Assembly: GCA_002104905.1 (NCBI GenBank)
Contig: MCFE01000259.1
Location: forward strand, 46,919 to 110,918
Direction: 5' to 3'
DNA length: 64,000 nt
Origin: Basidiobolus meristosporus CBS 931.73
Lineage: Eukaryota > Basidiobolomycota > Basidiobolomycetes > Basidiobolales > Basidiobolaceae
The stretch's first letter is position 1. The number at the start of each line of letters is the position of its first letter. Below the pieces are notes generated by a model. It worked only from the letters and a program-made list of their open reading frames with translations, searched no databases and was not told the origin of the DNA. A program made the translations under genes and the position numbers. Positions 24,033 to 35,040 of the stretch are shown one piece after another.

Positions 24033-24045
24033 GGGGCTCATAACC
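24033..24045 (-). other. Copia-1 primer-binding site (initiator tRNA-Met anticodon arm)
   Basis: GGTTATGAGCCCC directly abuts the 5' LTR. It is complementary to the conserved anticodon stem-loop of eukaryotic initiator tRNA-Met (GGGCUCAUAACC), not to a tRNA 3' end. Drosophila copia and yeast Ty5 use such a half-tRNA primer. Confidence 0.75.
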
Positions 24046-24394
24046 TGTTGTAAGAGTCTTGGAGATATTGGAAGTGATTTGGAGAACAAGTAGATTATGT
24101 GGTTTTCACTTAATGATTTATTGAATGTAAAAGTGGCATTTATACTTTTACCTGGTCTTGGCATTACAAACACGTAGAATAGGTTAAGGAAGGTCCCAAG
24201 AACATGTGTGCAAAGTTTGGGGCTGTTTGGACAATTTTGAGAATTTTCATGTTCTGGGTACCTGGTATTTTGGTGAAAATATTCTAAGTAAATCCCAACA
24301 AGGAATTTGGTCAGTATTCTCTAGGATTTGAAGGTGATGATCTAAGTGACTAAGTTAGGTGAATATCTAGGTGGAAATAGAAATTTTTACAACA
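24046..24394 (-). repeat. Copia-1 LTR (5' LTR with respect to the element)
   Basis: 349 bp, about 98 percent identical by eye to the partner LTR. Confidence 0.93.
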
Positions 24395-25132
24395 GTTGCA
24401 ATGTGTACAACTTGGGAAGAATTTACCAGCATGGGAGGATGACATTGTTCTCACTTATCATATATTCCAGATATACCCTGTCTAAAGAAGCTCATGCAGT
24501 CCAACAAATATTGTTAAGATTAAACCACTGCACTCAGTATAAATCAAGTGCAAACATTTCCAATTTATTTGATGGTAAACATTACAAACAACTATATGTA
24601 AGGGCCACTCTGGGGATATTTTTGACCATGCATTTGCCTTGGCACTTAATGGACTCTCATTCTGCAAGTACTCTGCCAACAAATCCTGCTGACCACTGAT
24701 TCTTATCTGCCACTAATCCTACAATATCAGAGCAGAAGTCTGATGGTAGCCCCACTGGTATTTGGGCCTAAATTACCATTGAACCTGGATAGCTACCTGT
24801 ATCCATTGCTGGCTGAATCTTGTATGCATTCCAGCAGGATACTGGTAAATGGCCATCCAGTCAAGGGGCATATTATTATTTGCACTGGAGAAACCCCAGC
24901 CATCAGCAAGATAGCAGGCTTTGCTGGGCATAATGGATAGCATTGCTGTCAAATGTGTGAGATCCAGAGAGTTTATTCCATAGCTCAGACACATTTTATT
25001 ATCAAGACACCAACTAAGAACATTACCTTCCTGCTGAGAGAATGCACACTATTTGGCATGCAATTATAGCTAAGCGGGCAAGCTATAATCAATGGGTCAG
25101 AATTTGGAATTATTCAAAACTAGAGATACCTT

Positions 25133-26147
25133 CCCTACAATAATCAATATGACCCTGCAGGTGGATCCAATCTAGATTGACCATTAAGATCACTCAATGA
25201 GGCTATCATAATGCTGGCAGCTTGGAATTACTTACCCTCTGTGGTAATAGAAAGTATTCCAATACTACAATGTCTCAAGCCAATATTGCACTCATTGCAT
25301 ATCTTGCTTTTGCTATTTTAACACACAAATAAGAGATCAAGAATATCTAACTCTGAAGGACAAAGCTCAAGACCCTGACAAACAGTCCACCCCAAAGTAT
25401 AACGTCATGCAGAACACTAAGTAGCCAACACATGTTTTAAATTACAGCTCATTTGAAGCAGTACTTAAGGAGTTATGATCAAAAGAGCTCAATAACCATA
25501 TATACTAGGATTTTGTTGCAAGGATTACTCTGGCGACTTTGATTGCATATGACTTTTGTAACAGCCAATCAACTCATGTGTGATTCTCACAGGTGCTGGG
25601 CCAATTTCCAATCTGCACCATTACAATATACTAGCTTTGTATTATGTGTATTACTTGCACAATTGCCCTAAAATAGGGGAGCTCACAGTTTCCTTATAAG
25701 AGAGTATTTACTCACATAGGAAAGTGACCTTCAAATATGAAAAAGTTACTTTAAAAGTAAATAGGCCCAATAGCCAACAGAAGGTCAGCCTCTGCTGAAG
25801 AAGTTAGAAGCACCTCCTATAGTATATTCTCTGTGAAGAATCTCAAACTTGGGATTTACCTGATTTTCAGCTGGTATTCTGCTGGTATTCTAATGGTATT
25901 TTGCTAGTGTTCAGCTGGTGTTTTTGGCTCAGAATTTCAAATGCATTTTGGATGGAAGTAAATGGCAGCTAATTACCAAATTTAATATGGATGGTATTTG
26001 GCCTAGTCTCCTCCTGGAGAGTTTGTTTACTTGCCTGCTCATAAGCTAACAACAGAGGTGTAGAGAGTTGTCAATTTTAGGAAACTTGGAATTCAGCTGA
26101 TATTATGATGGTATTTTGCTGGCCTTTTCTTAATTTTTTTCTTAGGG
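25133..26147. mobile_element. Tnp2-family terminal remnant with CCCTA-type ends
   Basis: Starts CCCTACAATAATCAATATGA followed by a GCAGGTGGATCCAATC block shared with the left ends of the elements at 29759 and 47180. It ends TTTTTTTCTTAGGG, the inverted form of the terminus seen at 57757-57773. Between them are subterminal TGGTATT-type repeats (25856-26040). The interior has no intact coding capacity and no clear target duplication, so it may be a deleted, non-autonomous copy or a chance pairing of two fragments. Confidence 0.45.
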
Positions 26148-26189
26148 ATTTCAAGCCTAAGATTGAGGATATCAGTGAAAGTTACATCC

Positions 26190-26476
26190 TCTACAGGCAC
26201 ATTCAACATACAATACACCATTTCAGTAGTAATATACTGAAATTTGTTGTATACTAATGACTAGCCTTTGCATTGCAGAGCAAGCCACAAACTAATCATA
26301 ATACAACACAACACCACTTTAATATCTTTTTATGGCATTGCAATGGTGGTTTGCTGATTTTACTGCCTAATAGGCAAAAGCTTGATGGTGTGTTGGCAGT
26401 CCTTTGACAGGATTTCAATTGTATTTTAACTGTTGTATTGCAGCCTACACAGGTTTCAGCAGATCCAATCAGCCAG
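26190..26476. repeat. Tnp2-family subterminal fragment
   Basis: Diverged match to the region following the left terminus of the 29759 copy (TTTGCTGATTTTAC, GATCCAATCAGCCAG), cut on its right by an LTR-like sequence. Confidence 0.4.
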
Positions 26477-27104
26477 TGTTGTGAATAGACACAAGGCAGG
26501 AGAGTAGGGCTAGGCAAGGCAGGACCAGGAAAGGACTTAGGTGTGGATCAACAACGCAAGGTGGATTTCCAAGGCAAGGCTGTTTATTCAAGACCTGTGT
26601 TTATCAGACTAAGGAATACTTAAGGCGGGATAGGACTATGTACACTTTTTGGCTATAATGATGCCAAGAGATATTGGTTAATACTAATGGGGTTGTGGGG
26701 TGAGGAACAGCAATGGTGCTGGGGATAATGACATTGATGACATGGCACTGAAACCAGATGGGGAAATGGGTTGGGTCACCTGATCATGTGACTAAGTCAT
26801 GTGACCTGGTATTTCCTTATATAGTACTGAACTATGAAAAATACAATGGGAAGCTTCCATGGAATGTTCCATTGTGTAACAATGGTTTGGAATGGACAGG
26901 AACTTTTTGGAAGGTGGTAGAAGGTTCCAGAAGGAATCTCTTAGAAATTGAGCTAGGAAGCTAAAACTTGGCATGGGTGTTCATGGTTGTCATGTGATCA
27001 TGACAGCCAGTGCATGCAAACACTATATATGGAAAGAAACTTATTGATAATTTGATGGCCGTGATACAAACATCTGTAGGCACTGTAATAGTGATAGAGT
27101 AGCA
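26477..27104 (-). repeat. LTR-like sequence of unidentified family
   Basis: About 628 bp with TGTTGTGAATAGAC at one end and GTAGCA at the other. On the minus strand it contains a TATATAG and, downstream, an AATAAACAG, the order expected of a promoter and polyadenylation signal in an LTR. No flanking duplication and no coding region, so it is only a candidate solo LTR. Confidence 0.35.
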
Positions 27105-28400
27105 TGGTGGTGTACAGGTCCAAGGGAGAGGTACATATAACACTTCTCAAGTTTTTTGTGTGTAGAGTGTTCACTGGGTGCATTAACCACTGACAAAAGC
27201 TAGCTAGGAATGTGTTGGATTAGTCTCTACTCTAAATGCAAAGGGAAATAATGCCTCAAGCTTGTCAAGGAAAAATTATTGGGCTGCAACCCCCAACTAA
27301 GTTGGTGTCTTAACAGATGTATGTGCTGAGTTCAGAATTTTTGGAACATCAATGTTTGAATGCTTCCAAAGTCAAAGCAACTGTAAACTCCCACGGCAGG
27401 GACTTAATAGAAATGTAGCTGTGATCAGTAGTTACAAAGACAGAAAAGTATATTTGCCTGTACAAAACAAACCTGGGAGAGAGTCAAATATAATAAAGGA
27501 TAACTACTCAAGATCACCCACAAGAGGTCCCTACAAGGTTAGTTGGCTGCCAACACTGTGCTAGTGTATATATCCAATGGAGAGATATGTCCATCACTTC
27601 TCAAGTGCTTTGCATGTAGTGTGTTCACTGGGTGCATTAACCTTCAGCAAAAGCTAGCTAAGAATATTTGGTTTTGTCTCTACTTCAATGTGAAAGGGAA
27701 TAAAGCCACAAGATTGTCAAGGGAGTACTATTGAGCTACAATTCCCAACTTAGTTAGCATCTTGACAAAAGTATGTGCTGGGTTCAGCATCCTTAGAGAT
27801 GACAATGTACTAAAGCTTCCAAAGTCAAAGCAACTGTAAACTTCACCAGTAGGGACTGATAAAACTGCAGCTGTGGTCAATAGTTACAAAGACAGAAATA
27901 TATTTTTGCCTTACAAAAACAAACTTGGGAGAGAATCAAATATAATAAAAGATACTTAGTCTAATTATTCCTCACAAATTGTGCCTCCAAGGTCAGTTGG
28001 CTGTTGGCACAGTCTTCTGGAGTGTACTGTGGTCTGGGACTGGAGGTTCAGGTAGCAGCAGGTAGCAGTGAATATACCAATTTACAAGTAGGTATGTTGA
28101 TAAGAGAGATTATGACTTACTATTGAGGGATTGCCTCCCTTATATACTTTTCTCACAGGCTAAGTGAGTACTAATCATGGTGTTCCAGTGGGATCTGGAG
28201 ATCACTTGAAATCTCAATGACACCAGAATGTGCAAAGAAGGTTCTGAGTAGATGCCGGAAGGCTCAAAGAGGCACCACTCATCCAACCATTCAGGGATCA
28301 GTGTTCTGAGATGTGTGTAGCATAGGAATACAATATATGGGACAAAAATGGTAGGGATGGCAATACTGTTTGGTCATTAGTCATGGGTACTTATGCAGGT
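27105..28400 (-). repeat. Two decayed Gypsy-A-type LTR copies in tandem
   Basis: 27105-27547 matches the reverse complement of the 3' part of the Gypsy-A LTR (33816-34898). A second, longer match starts at 27548 and runs to about 28400, now including the LTR promoter half (CTCCCTTATATACTTTT). Both show the AACACTTCTCAAG, AAAAGCTAGCTA and CTTCCAAAGTCAAAGCAACTG landmarks. The right limit is approximate. Confidence 0.65.
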
Positions 28401-28499
28401 GGTGCACCTTTATAATATATTTGCAATGCTGCTCATCTACTTTTTCCAATAAAACATTGTTCCTAAGATCTTGTATGCTGTAAGGGGGTCAGCAGAACC

Positions 28500-29758
28500 T
28501 AGTTACATCTATCTTTTTCATAAATTTTCTTCAGAGGTGGATGCTGGGGGTACCTTAGCTCTAAATTGACCTTGGAGGAACCATTGTCAGCTTTGTTATA
28601 ATTATTACTGACACCATTGTCATCAAAATTCTCACTTCTGCTTGATTGTAACAGCATATCCAGGATACTTCCCCCTCTTCTTGAAGCAGTTTACATCCTT
28701 GTAATCATCACCAACATGCACATGACAAATGGATAGCAACTGAAGAAGCCAGCATCCTAGTGTTTCTTGACAGCACAATGAATCATTACAATGTTGTATT
28801 CCTGCATATGGAGGGCCCAGTGTGCTAGCTTGCTGGTAAAGTCTTTAGTCCTCATCAGCCTGACCAGTGTGCAGTGGTCTGTTACAATTGAAATTAGCAA
28901 CTATGTATGTGTGTATGGGTTGTTTATTAAATATGCAACAGACTGATATTTTATCTTGGTAGCAGGGTAGCTATGTTTGTGTTTGTTCAGCAAACCTCTC
29001 ACTTTACCAACTGGGTGGAAATCATAAGGTTAGTGGTACTGTCCCAGCAAAGTATTAATACTGGTGAGGCTTACATAACAGTTAATAATAAGTCTCACAT
29101 CCCAATTGGGGACATGTAATATGAGGGGCAAGGTCAGGGAATATTTTGGCCAATTTAGGACTTCCTTTGAGGTTACAACCTCACATAGCACTGGCCTTTC
29201 CATGCCAACTTTTACAGGGGGGCTGCTATCTTTGCAAAAGTTTGTGACAAAGCAGCAATAGTGCCAGCTTGTACTAGGAATCCAGAGTGCATTGATATCT
29301 TTTGATGCTGGTATATCTTGGACAGCCTTCAGTAGCAAAGAGAATGGGTAGATCCCATCTGATAAGATCATGTGGCTCATGAATAACAGTTTGGTATACA
29401 AGAAATGGTACTTTGTGGGATGGAGTGAAGCTGGTTATTGAGGAGGGCTATCAGAACATGTTGCACACATTGCATATGTACATCTACACCCAGAGAATAC
29501 ATTATGATGTCATCCAGCTACACAAGGGCTAATTCCAACTGTAAATCTCCTAATACTGTATCAGTTATTCTTTGGAATATAGCAAGGGTATTTCACAGTC
29601 ATAGGGTAGTTGTTGCCATTTGTATAATCTAAACAGTGTAAATATGCAGTCTTAGGGCAATCTTCCAAGGCCACTTTTGCTGATAATGCCCAGATATCAA
29701 GTCAAGCAAGCTAAAATATTTAGCTCCAACTAACCTAAGTAGTCATCTTCTTGTGGTA
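28500..29758 (-). pseudogene. Gypsy pol fragment (RT and RNase H), heavily decayed
   Basis: Minus-strand remnants of a Ty3/gypsy polymerase: FSLLDLISGHYQQ near 29690, LGDLQLELALV and LDDIIMYS near 29480-29550, and an RNase H end with TDHCTLVRLM and LAHWALHMQEYN near 28810-28890. Multiple stops. The left flank of the Tnp2 copy at 29759 lies in this RT, at a different point from the Gypsy-B insertion. Confidence 0.7.
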
Positions 29759-32672
29759 CCCTATGAAAAATAATTTGGTTCTGCAAGTAAATCCAATCCA
29801 GATCAGCCATCAAGATCCTGTTTAGAGACCATCATAATAACAGCAGCTTGGAATTATTGACCCTCTTAACAATCTTATGACAAGATGATGCCGGTATTTT
29901 GCTAATTGTACAGCCAAATAAAGGGATAAAACTTGACCATATTTTATTGGTGCTGTGACAATATTTGCATGGTATTGCTGCGGTCTTTCCGAGCTCTATA
30001 ACTATTTTAAGTGGATCCAGTTGGCCAGGACATCCAAATGCTTTATATGGCAAGAAAATTGATGGTATTTTGATGGCCTCACAGCAAGACTCTGATGGCT
30101 TTATATTGGCAGTATGACAGCCTACCGCTGGTTCTGCATAACACTCACACCTGCCACAATTAACATACTTCTATCACCTCAGCTTTATGGCTTTTTAGTA
30201 TGGTACTTGCAAAGTTGGCACTTACCTTGTACTGCTGGTAACATATGCATCTTGTAAACATATACTTGGTTGTCACCACTTGTGCCATGAATACCTCCTG
30301 AATATCCGCAAAGAACTTCTTGTTATTTAGCCATTATATTCCTTCTCCCTGCTGGATTCTAGTCCCCCTTATAGGTGTGCTCTGGCTTTTGTTTGTGTGA
30401 ATTCTGTATTGAATGGTGTAGAAGTTGGCTTGTGACCACAAGAAATCTGGCATATCTTGGTGCAGTTTTCCTGATAAGAATTAGTTGCTTGTTGCACCCT
30501 ACCCAACTTTGCATTACTTAACTGATTACCCATGCATTGGGGCTGCTTAGCTTCTTAATGCCATAGGCATAGGTGTCTCCATGTGCACATCTATCTTCAG
30601 TATTTTCCAACTCCTTCTGGCTGTCCACCATGTACCAACTCATCACATCCATGATGGACTTGAAGGTAATATTCTTGATGAGATTGGGATATGGTAGTAC
30701 CTGCAACTTGACTTGTCTTCCTATCTCCCCACACATTTGCTCCATAGGAAACTCCCAAAAGGTGAAGCAAGGCCCAATATTCTCCACACACCATGCAAGA
30801 TGGAGTAGAGAATGGATATGGTAGTGGCAGAGATCTACATTTTCCGCTTTATGTTTGTAGTATTGCTGCTCAAATCCCATCACAAACTCCTCACACAACA
30901 GCTGTAGATGCGTCAAGTTGGCATTGGTGATCCACTTCTGGATAAATATTTCTACAATGTCTACATATGACTCCCAATGCTTCCAATGTACTCCTGGTAG
31001 GAATGGCTTCAGAATGCCCCTTAAATAAATACATATCTGGTTCATCCAGTCATTGCATTTGTATTGTGGCATATGTGTATGAATATTAATTGGAGCCTGT
31101 GTGAAGTACTTAGGGTAGCAGATATTCTGTAATATCTTGCCAATTCTCTCAAATTTCTGCGGTATCCTGAAGGCTCATTTAGCTTAAAATACCCCATGTA
31201 CAATATGGTCATCAGTATAGGGATTTTGTTGAAAAGCAAATGCATTGCTCCCAGTGGAAAGCTTTTGCTCCAACAGATACCCTGTATCATAAGTATCTCT
31301 GGTTTCCAATTGATTCCATATTCTGGCCAATGGCTTATAGATTGCTAACTTTGCTGCAACTGCATGCTTACTTCTGTACATTCTCTCTGTGGAAAGATGA
31401 TGCTCTTAGTGCTGGTGTTTGGGTAATAATAATGGGTGTGAGTTATGGAGTAAATCCCCTAGATCTTACACATTCAACAGCAATACATCCATTGTGCCCA
31501 GAAAAACCCGCTAGCTTGCTGATGGATTGGGTATCTCTAATGCAGATAATAATATGCGCTTTTACATGACAGCCATTTACCATTATCCCGCTGGAAAGCA
31601 TACAAAATTCTTCCAGCAATGGATACAGGTAGCAATCCAGGTTGGACGGTGATTTAGGCCCAGATACCAGTGAGACTAACATCAGATTATTGCTCTGATA
31701 TTTTAGATGGGCGGTAGATACAGGTAGATGAGAATCAGTGGCCAGCAGGATTTGCTGGTAGAGTACTGTTTATTGAGAATCCATCAAGTGCTAAAGCAAA
31801 GGCATGGTCATACATACCATCAGAGTAGCTCTTGCTTCTTAGCTGTTTGTAATGTCTGCCATTGAATATATTGGATATGTTTGCCCTTGATTGTTACTGA
31901 GCATGGTACTGTATAGCTTTGCAATATTTGTTGTACTGCATCAGCTTCCTCATATAAGGTATGACCGGAATATATCTGAAGTGTGAACAATGTTTGCCCT
32001 CAATGGTGGTGGATTACTGACAATTTGGACACATTGCAATGGTAGCATTTTTGGATGTGAATACCATGCAACTGTTAACACATACTGGAATCAGGACAGT
32101 CTCTGGATTAAATGTTGCCAGCCGCATGACAGTTGTTCACTTGTACCATGTACATGGTAAGTTGCATCCTGGTATGATTTTGGCAAGAAGTAGTAATAAA
32201 TTCTCAAAGCCCCCATTACTGATATTAGTGGAAACACGCCACTTCTCTAGCCACAACATTACATCATTCACCAGTAGATGGATTACTGGGCTCACTTGGC
32301 TCCATAAAGTATCCTTGTCATTTGTTTCAATGGGTGTTGTCTCATGGCATATAGGGATTTGACCTGGCTCATACATGGTACTGTTGTTAGGGGAGATAGG
32401 CTCAAAATCCATCAGTTAACCTTCTTTGTCAGAGCTATAACTCTGCATGCCATATTTGGAAGGCTGAGGTGAGCCTAAAGGCATCACAAACTCACCTGAC
32501 TCAGTTTGCGCAAGGTGACAAAGATGGCCAGGTGCCAATATAGTAGCATCAACTGGCTGGCAAGATAATGTTGGTACAGTAGTGACCAATTCATAGTCAA
32601 GTATGACTTGTGTGGCAAAACACTGGCTGTGATCCTTGTAATACTTCTATGTTGTCTGCATGCTTCATGGCT
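29759..32672 (-). mobile_element. Tnp2-type DNA transposon, copy 2 (right end lost)
   Basis: Begins with CCCTATGAAAAATAATTTGG, identical to the left terminus of the complete copy at 47180. It then has the same subterminal sequence and the transposase in the same orientation. The right part, with the divergent ORF2 and the other terminus, is absent; a hairpin element begins at 32673. Confidence 0.75.
30470..32672 (-). pseudogene. Tnp2-type transposase, copy 2
   Basis: Minus-strand transposase of the EnSpm/CACTA superfamily. The C-terminal domain is open for 184 codons (31072-30518): ILKPFLPGVHWKHW, HIHSLLHLAWCVENIGP, FWEFPMEQMCGEIGRQVK, a signature seen in plant and fungal Tnp2 proteins. Upstream fragments include SGPKSPSNLDCYLYPLL near 31640 and an N-terminal part to 32672. 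Frames are interrupted by stops and shifts. The copy at 52463-55125 is closely similar. Confidence 0.8.
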
Positions 32673-33310
32673 GTGTGAAACATAGCTCTGCATCTTCAAG
32701 CAAAGCAGCCCTGTATTTCACCCAACATACTGGGGAAAACCCATTTTTTGACCTTTTTTTTTGGATCAATGTTGTGCAGGATATGTAAGAGCAAAGTAGG
32801 ATTGAAGACATGCATCTGGTACTCAATACCCATGGCACTCTGAATTAAGCTCCTGTAGCTTATATCATGTCACAAAAATGCATGGCACTATCTTGGTCCA
32901 CTGGTACTATCAGGCACTATATTTAAATATTAGCCCTAAAGTAAGACCTATACAAAGCACTTATAGTGCCAGATAGTACCAGTGGACCAAGATAGTGCCA
33001 TGCATTTTTGTGACATGATACAAGCTACAGGAGCTGGATTCAGAGTGCCATGGGTATTGAATACCTGGTGCATGTCTTCAATCCTACTGTGTTCTTACAC
33101 ATCCTGCACCACATTGATCCAAAAAAAAAGGTCAAAAAATGGGTTTTCCCCAGCATGATGGGTGAAATACAGGGGCTGCTTTTCATGAAGATGCAGAGCT
33201 ATGTTTCACACTCAGTGGCCAAGTATAAGCTCACTTGGCCTCCCTGACACACCATGGCATCATTTGGCACTCATAGCTTAATGTGTCACTATCCAACAGA
33301 ACAGGTCTAT
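32673..33310. repeat. Palindromic hairpin element, copy 2
   Basis: Long inverted repeat: left arm 32673-32921 and right arm 32962-33211 are near-perfect reverse complements (about 250 bp each) around a 40-bp spacer. The right side continues to AGAACAGGTCTA (about 33299-33310), the outer terminus seen in the 45742-46453 copy; the left outer end is missing. No coding capacity. Confidence 0.85.
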
Positions 33311-33815
33311 AGGCATAAATCTGTAAAAAGCTTTCTTAGCCACATTGCTTCTTTTTTAGCTTCACAGGCTGTCATATACTCTGCCTCTGTGGTAGAAAGT
33401 GCTACGGTTGGTTGCTTTCTTTAATTTCATGAAATTGCTCCTTTGCAGTAAAGAAAAGTGTATCCTGTGGTGGATCTTCTGTCTTCTAAATTTTGTTCCC
33501 AATCAGCATCAGACTATCCCATAAAATCCTGTTCTGAATTCTTATAAGTGTATCTTAAGCAGATATCAGCAGTTCCTTTTAGGTATCTAAAAATTTGCTT
33601 AACTGCTGCACAATGATCAGATCCATAGTTCTGATTGTGTCAGCTGACAACTCCCACTGAATATTAGATATCTGGACATGTTCCAAGCATAATATGAATC
33701 AGACTGCTAACCATAGATTAATACAGAAAGTCACAGATTTTGGATGGCACTAAGCTCTCTTGATTTTGTTGAGTTTTGAACAAGCTGAGAACTGTCTCCA
33801 TTGGGTAGCTGCCGG
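33311..33815 (-). pseudogene. Copia-1 relative, RNase H part
   Basis: Aligns to Copia-1 20320-20835 on the same strand with many stops. Cut on the left by the hairpin element and on the right by Gypsy-A. Confidence 0.85.
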
Positions 33816-34898
33816 TGTAGTGGGGTCACAGTGACACCCACTGGCAGATGTGCTCATTCTCATACGTTCACTTCCCTAAAAAAAAAAGGGATTACCCCCC
33901 CTATATTAGTATCATCCCAAATTGCAATATTTTCTATTCTGTCTATGTGATTATTACTATGCAACCTGACAAACTATTTGTCACTATTAACCCATTGCAC
34001 AAGCTATTCCTATTCCTTGCCGAGATGCCAAGATAAGATAGTTACCATATAAGGCAAGTACCCCAAATGTGCCCATGTCATGTGACCATTTTGGTTTCAC
34101 AACCCTCCTATCCCACTACCATAAGAGGCAACCAAATGACACAGGGGTTTCATATTACCACTACCTGATTGGCTAGGTGCTACTATGTCTCATGGAACAA
34201 TCCGCCAAGAATTTGCGCTATTTTTAAGTTCACAATGACATGATTGGCTGTATACTACCTTCTGGAAACTTCCAGAAAGTATTTTCTAGCAAGAAATTGA
34301 GCAGCAAAAAAGTATATAAGGGAGGCTATCCCTTAAAATAAATCATCCCTCTTCCAATATTCTGACTTATTGATTAGTGAGATCACCGCTACCTATTACC
34401 ACTATTTTTTGATTTAGACCTGACAACACTCCCAGGAAACCGCGCTGACAGCCAACTGACCTTGGAGGCACTACTTGTGAGGAATACTCAGAGTAGGTAT
34501 ATTTTATTATATTTGTTTGTTTTCCCAAGTTTGTTCTTATACAGGCAAAGATACTTTTCAGTCTTTGTAACTATTGGTCAAAGCTGCATTCTTATCAAGT
34601 CCCTGTTGGTGGAGTTTACAGTTGTTTTGACTTTGGAAGCTTTAGTACATTGTCATCTCAAGGGATGTCAAAGCCATTATAAACTTTTGTTAAGACGCCA
34701 ACTAAGTTGGGGATTGTAGTTCAATAGTATTCACTTGACAAGCTTGAGGCTTTATCCCCCATCACATTAGATTAGACAAAAGACCCAGTATTCCTAGCAA
34801 GCTTTTGCCAGAGGTTATTGCACCCAGTGAACACCCCACACAGATTCACACTTGAGAAGTGTTGGCTGTATTTTGCCCTTTGGACTTATACACCACCA
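33816..34898 (+). repeat. Gypsy-A 5' LTR
   Basis: Begins TGTAGTGGGGTCACAG. I place the end at ACACCACCA because related solo copies (27105) stop there and a TGG-starting primer-site-like sequence (TGGCAACCAACATGG, 34905-34919) follows. Contains a TATATAAGGGAGG promoter region near 34313. Confidence 0.75.
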
Positions 34899-35040
34899 CC
34901 TATTTGGCAACCAACATGGGGGGTTCATACAAGCTCCCTAGGACCCAACAAGATTTACCCAAAGATTTGAGCCGTTACCCATTTATTGAAACAAGACTAC
35001 CAATATTATCAAGACTACAACACCAACCTACCCACCCAAA

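Larger units (their letters stand above)
19711..24394 (-). mobile_element. Copia-1, near-complete Ty1/copia LTR retrotransposon
   Basis: 4684 bp with two 349-bp LTRs starting TGTTGTAAGAG and ending TTTTTACAACA. It is bordered by the 5-bp target duplication GTTGC (19706-19710 and 24395-24399). The LTRs differ at about seven positions by eye, so the insertion is fairly young. Primer site and polypurine tract (next to 20060-20070) are in place. The coding region has lesions, so the element is not autonomous. It interrupts a Tnp2 transposase remnant. Confidence 0.93.
18600..25080 (+). pseudogene. Tnp2-type transposase remnant, copy 1 (split by Copia-1)
   Basis: Plus-strand homologue of the minus-strand transposases at 52463-55125 and 30470-32672. 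The N-terminal piece has a Cys/His cluster (CGYCNKPLTYEACRQH, near 18610-18660). After a hairpin-element arm and an ORF2 fragment the frame resumes near 19310 and runs to 19705, including the GCNLPCT-YKWPT segment. Copia-1 then intervenes, and the frame resumes at 24400 with the region around the catalytic ALDG motif (here degraded) and FGPKLPLNLDSYLYPLL. Numerous stops and frameshifts; not functional. Confidence 0.75.

Noticed and set aside
26758-27564. Short plus-strand frames in the LTR cluster
   Set aside because: They fall in LTR-like sequence of opposite orientation and show no protein signature.
30573-30824. Plus-strand frame over transposase copy 2, repeated at 52861-53112
   Set aside because: Antisense shadow of the conserved transposase C-terminal domain.
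34462-34719. 85-codon frame repeated identically at 40582-40839
   Set aside because: The identity is explained by the two Gypsy-A LTRs; it lies in the LTR and resembles no protein.
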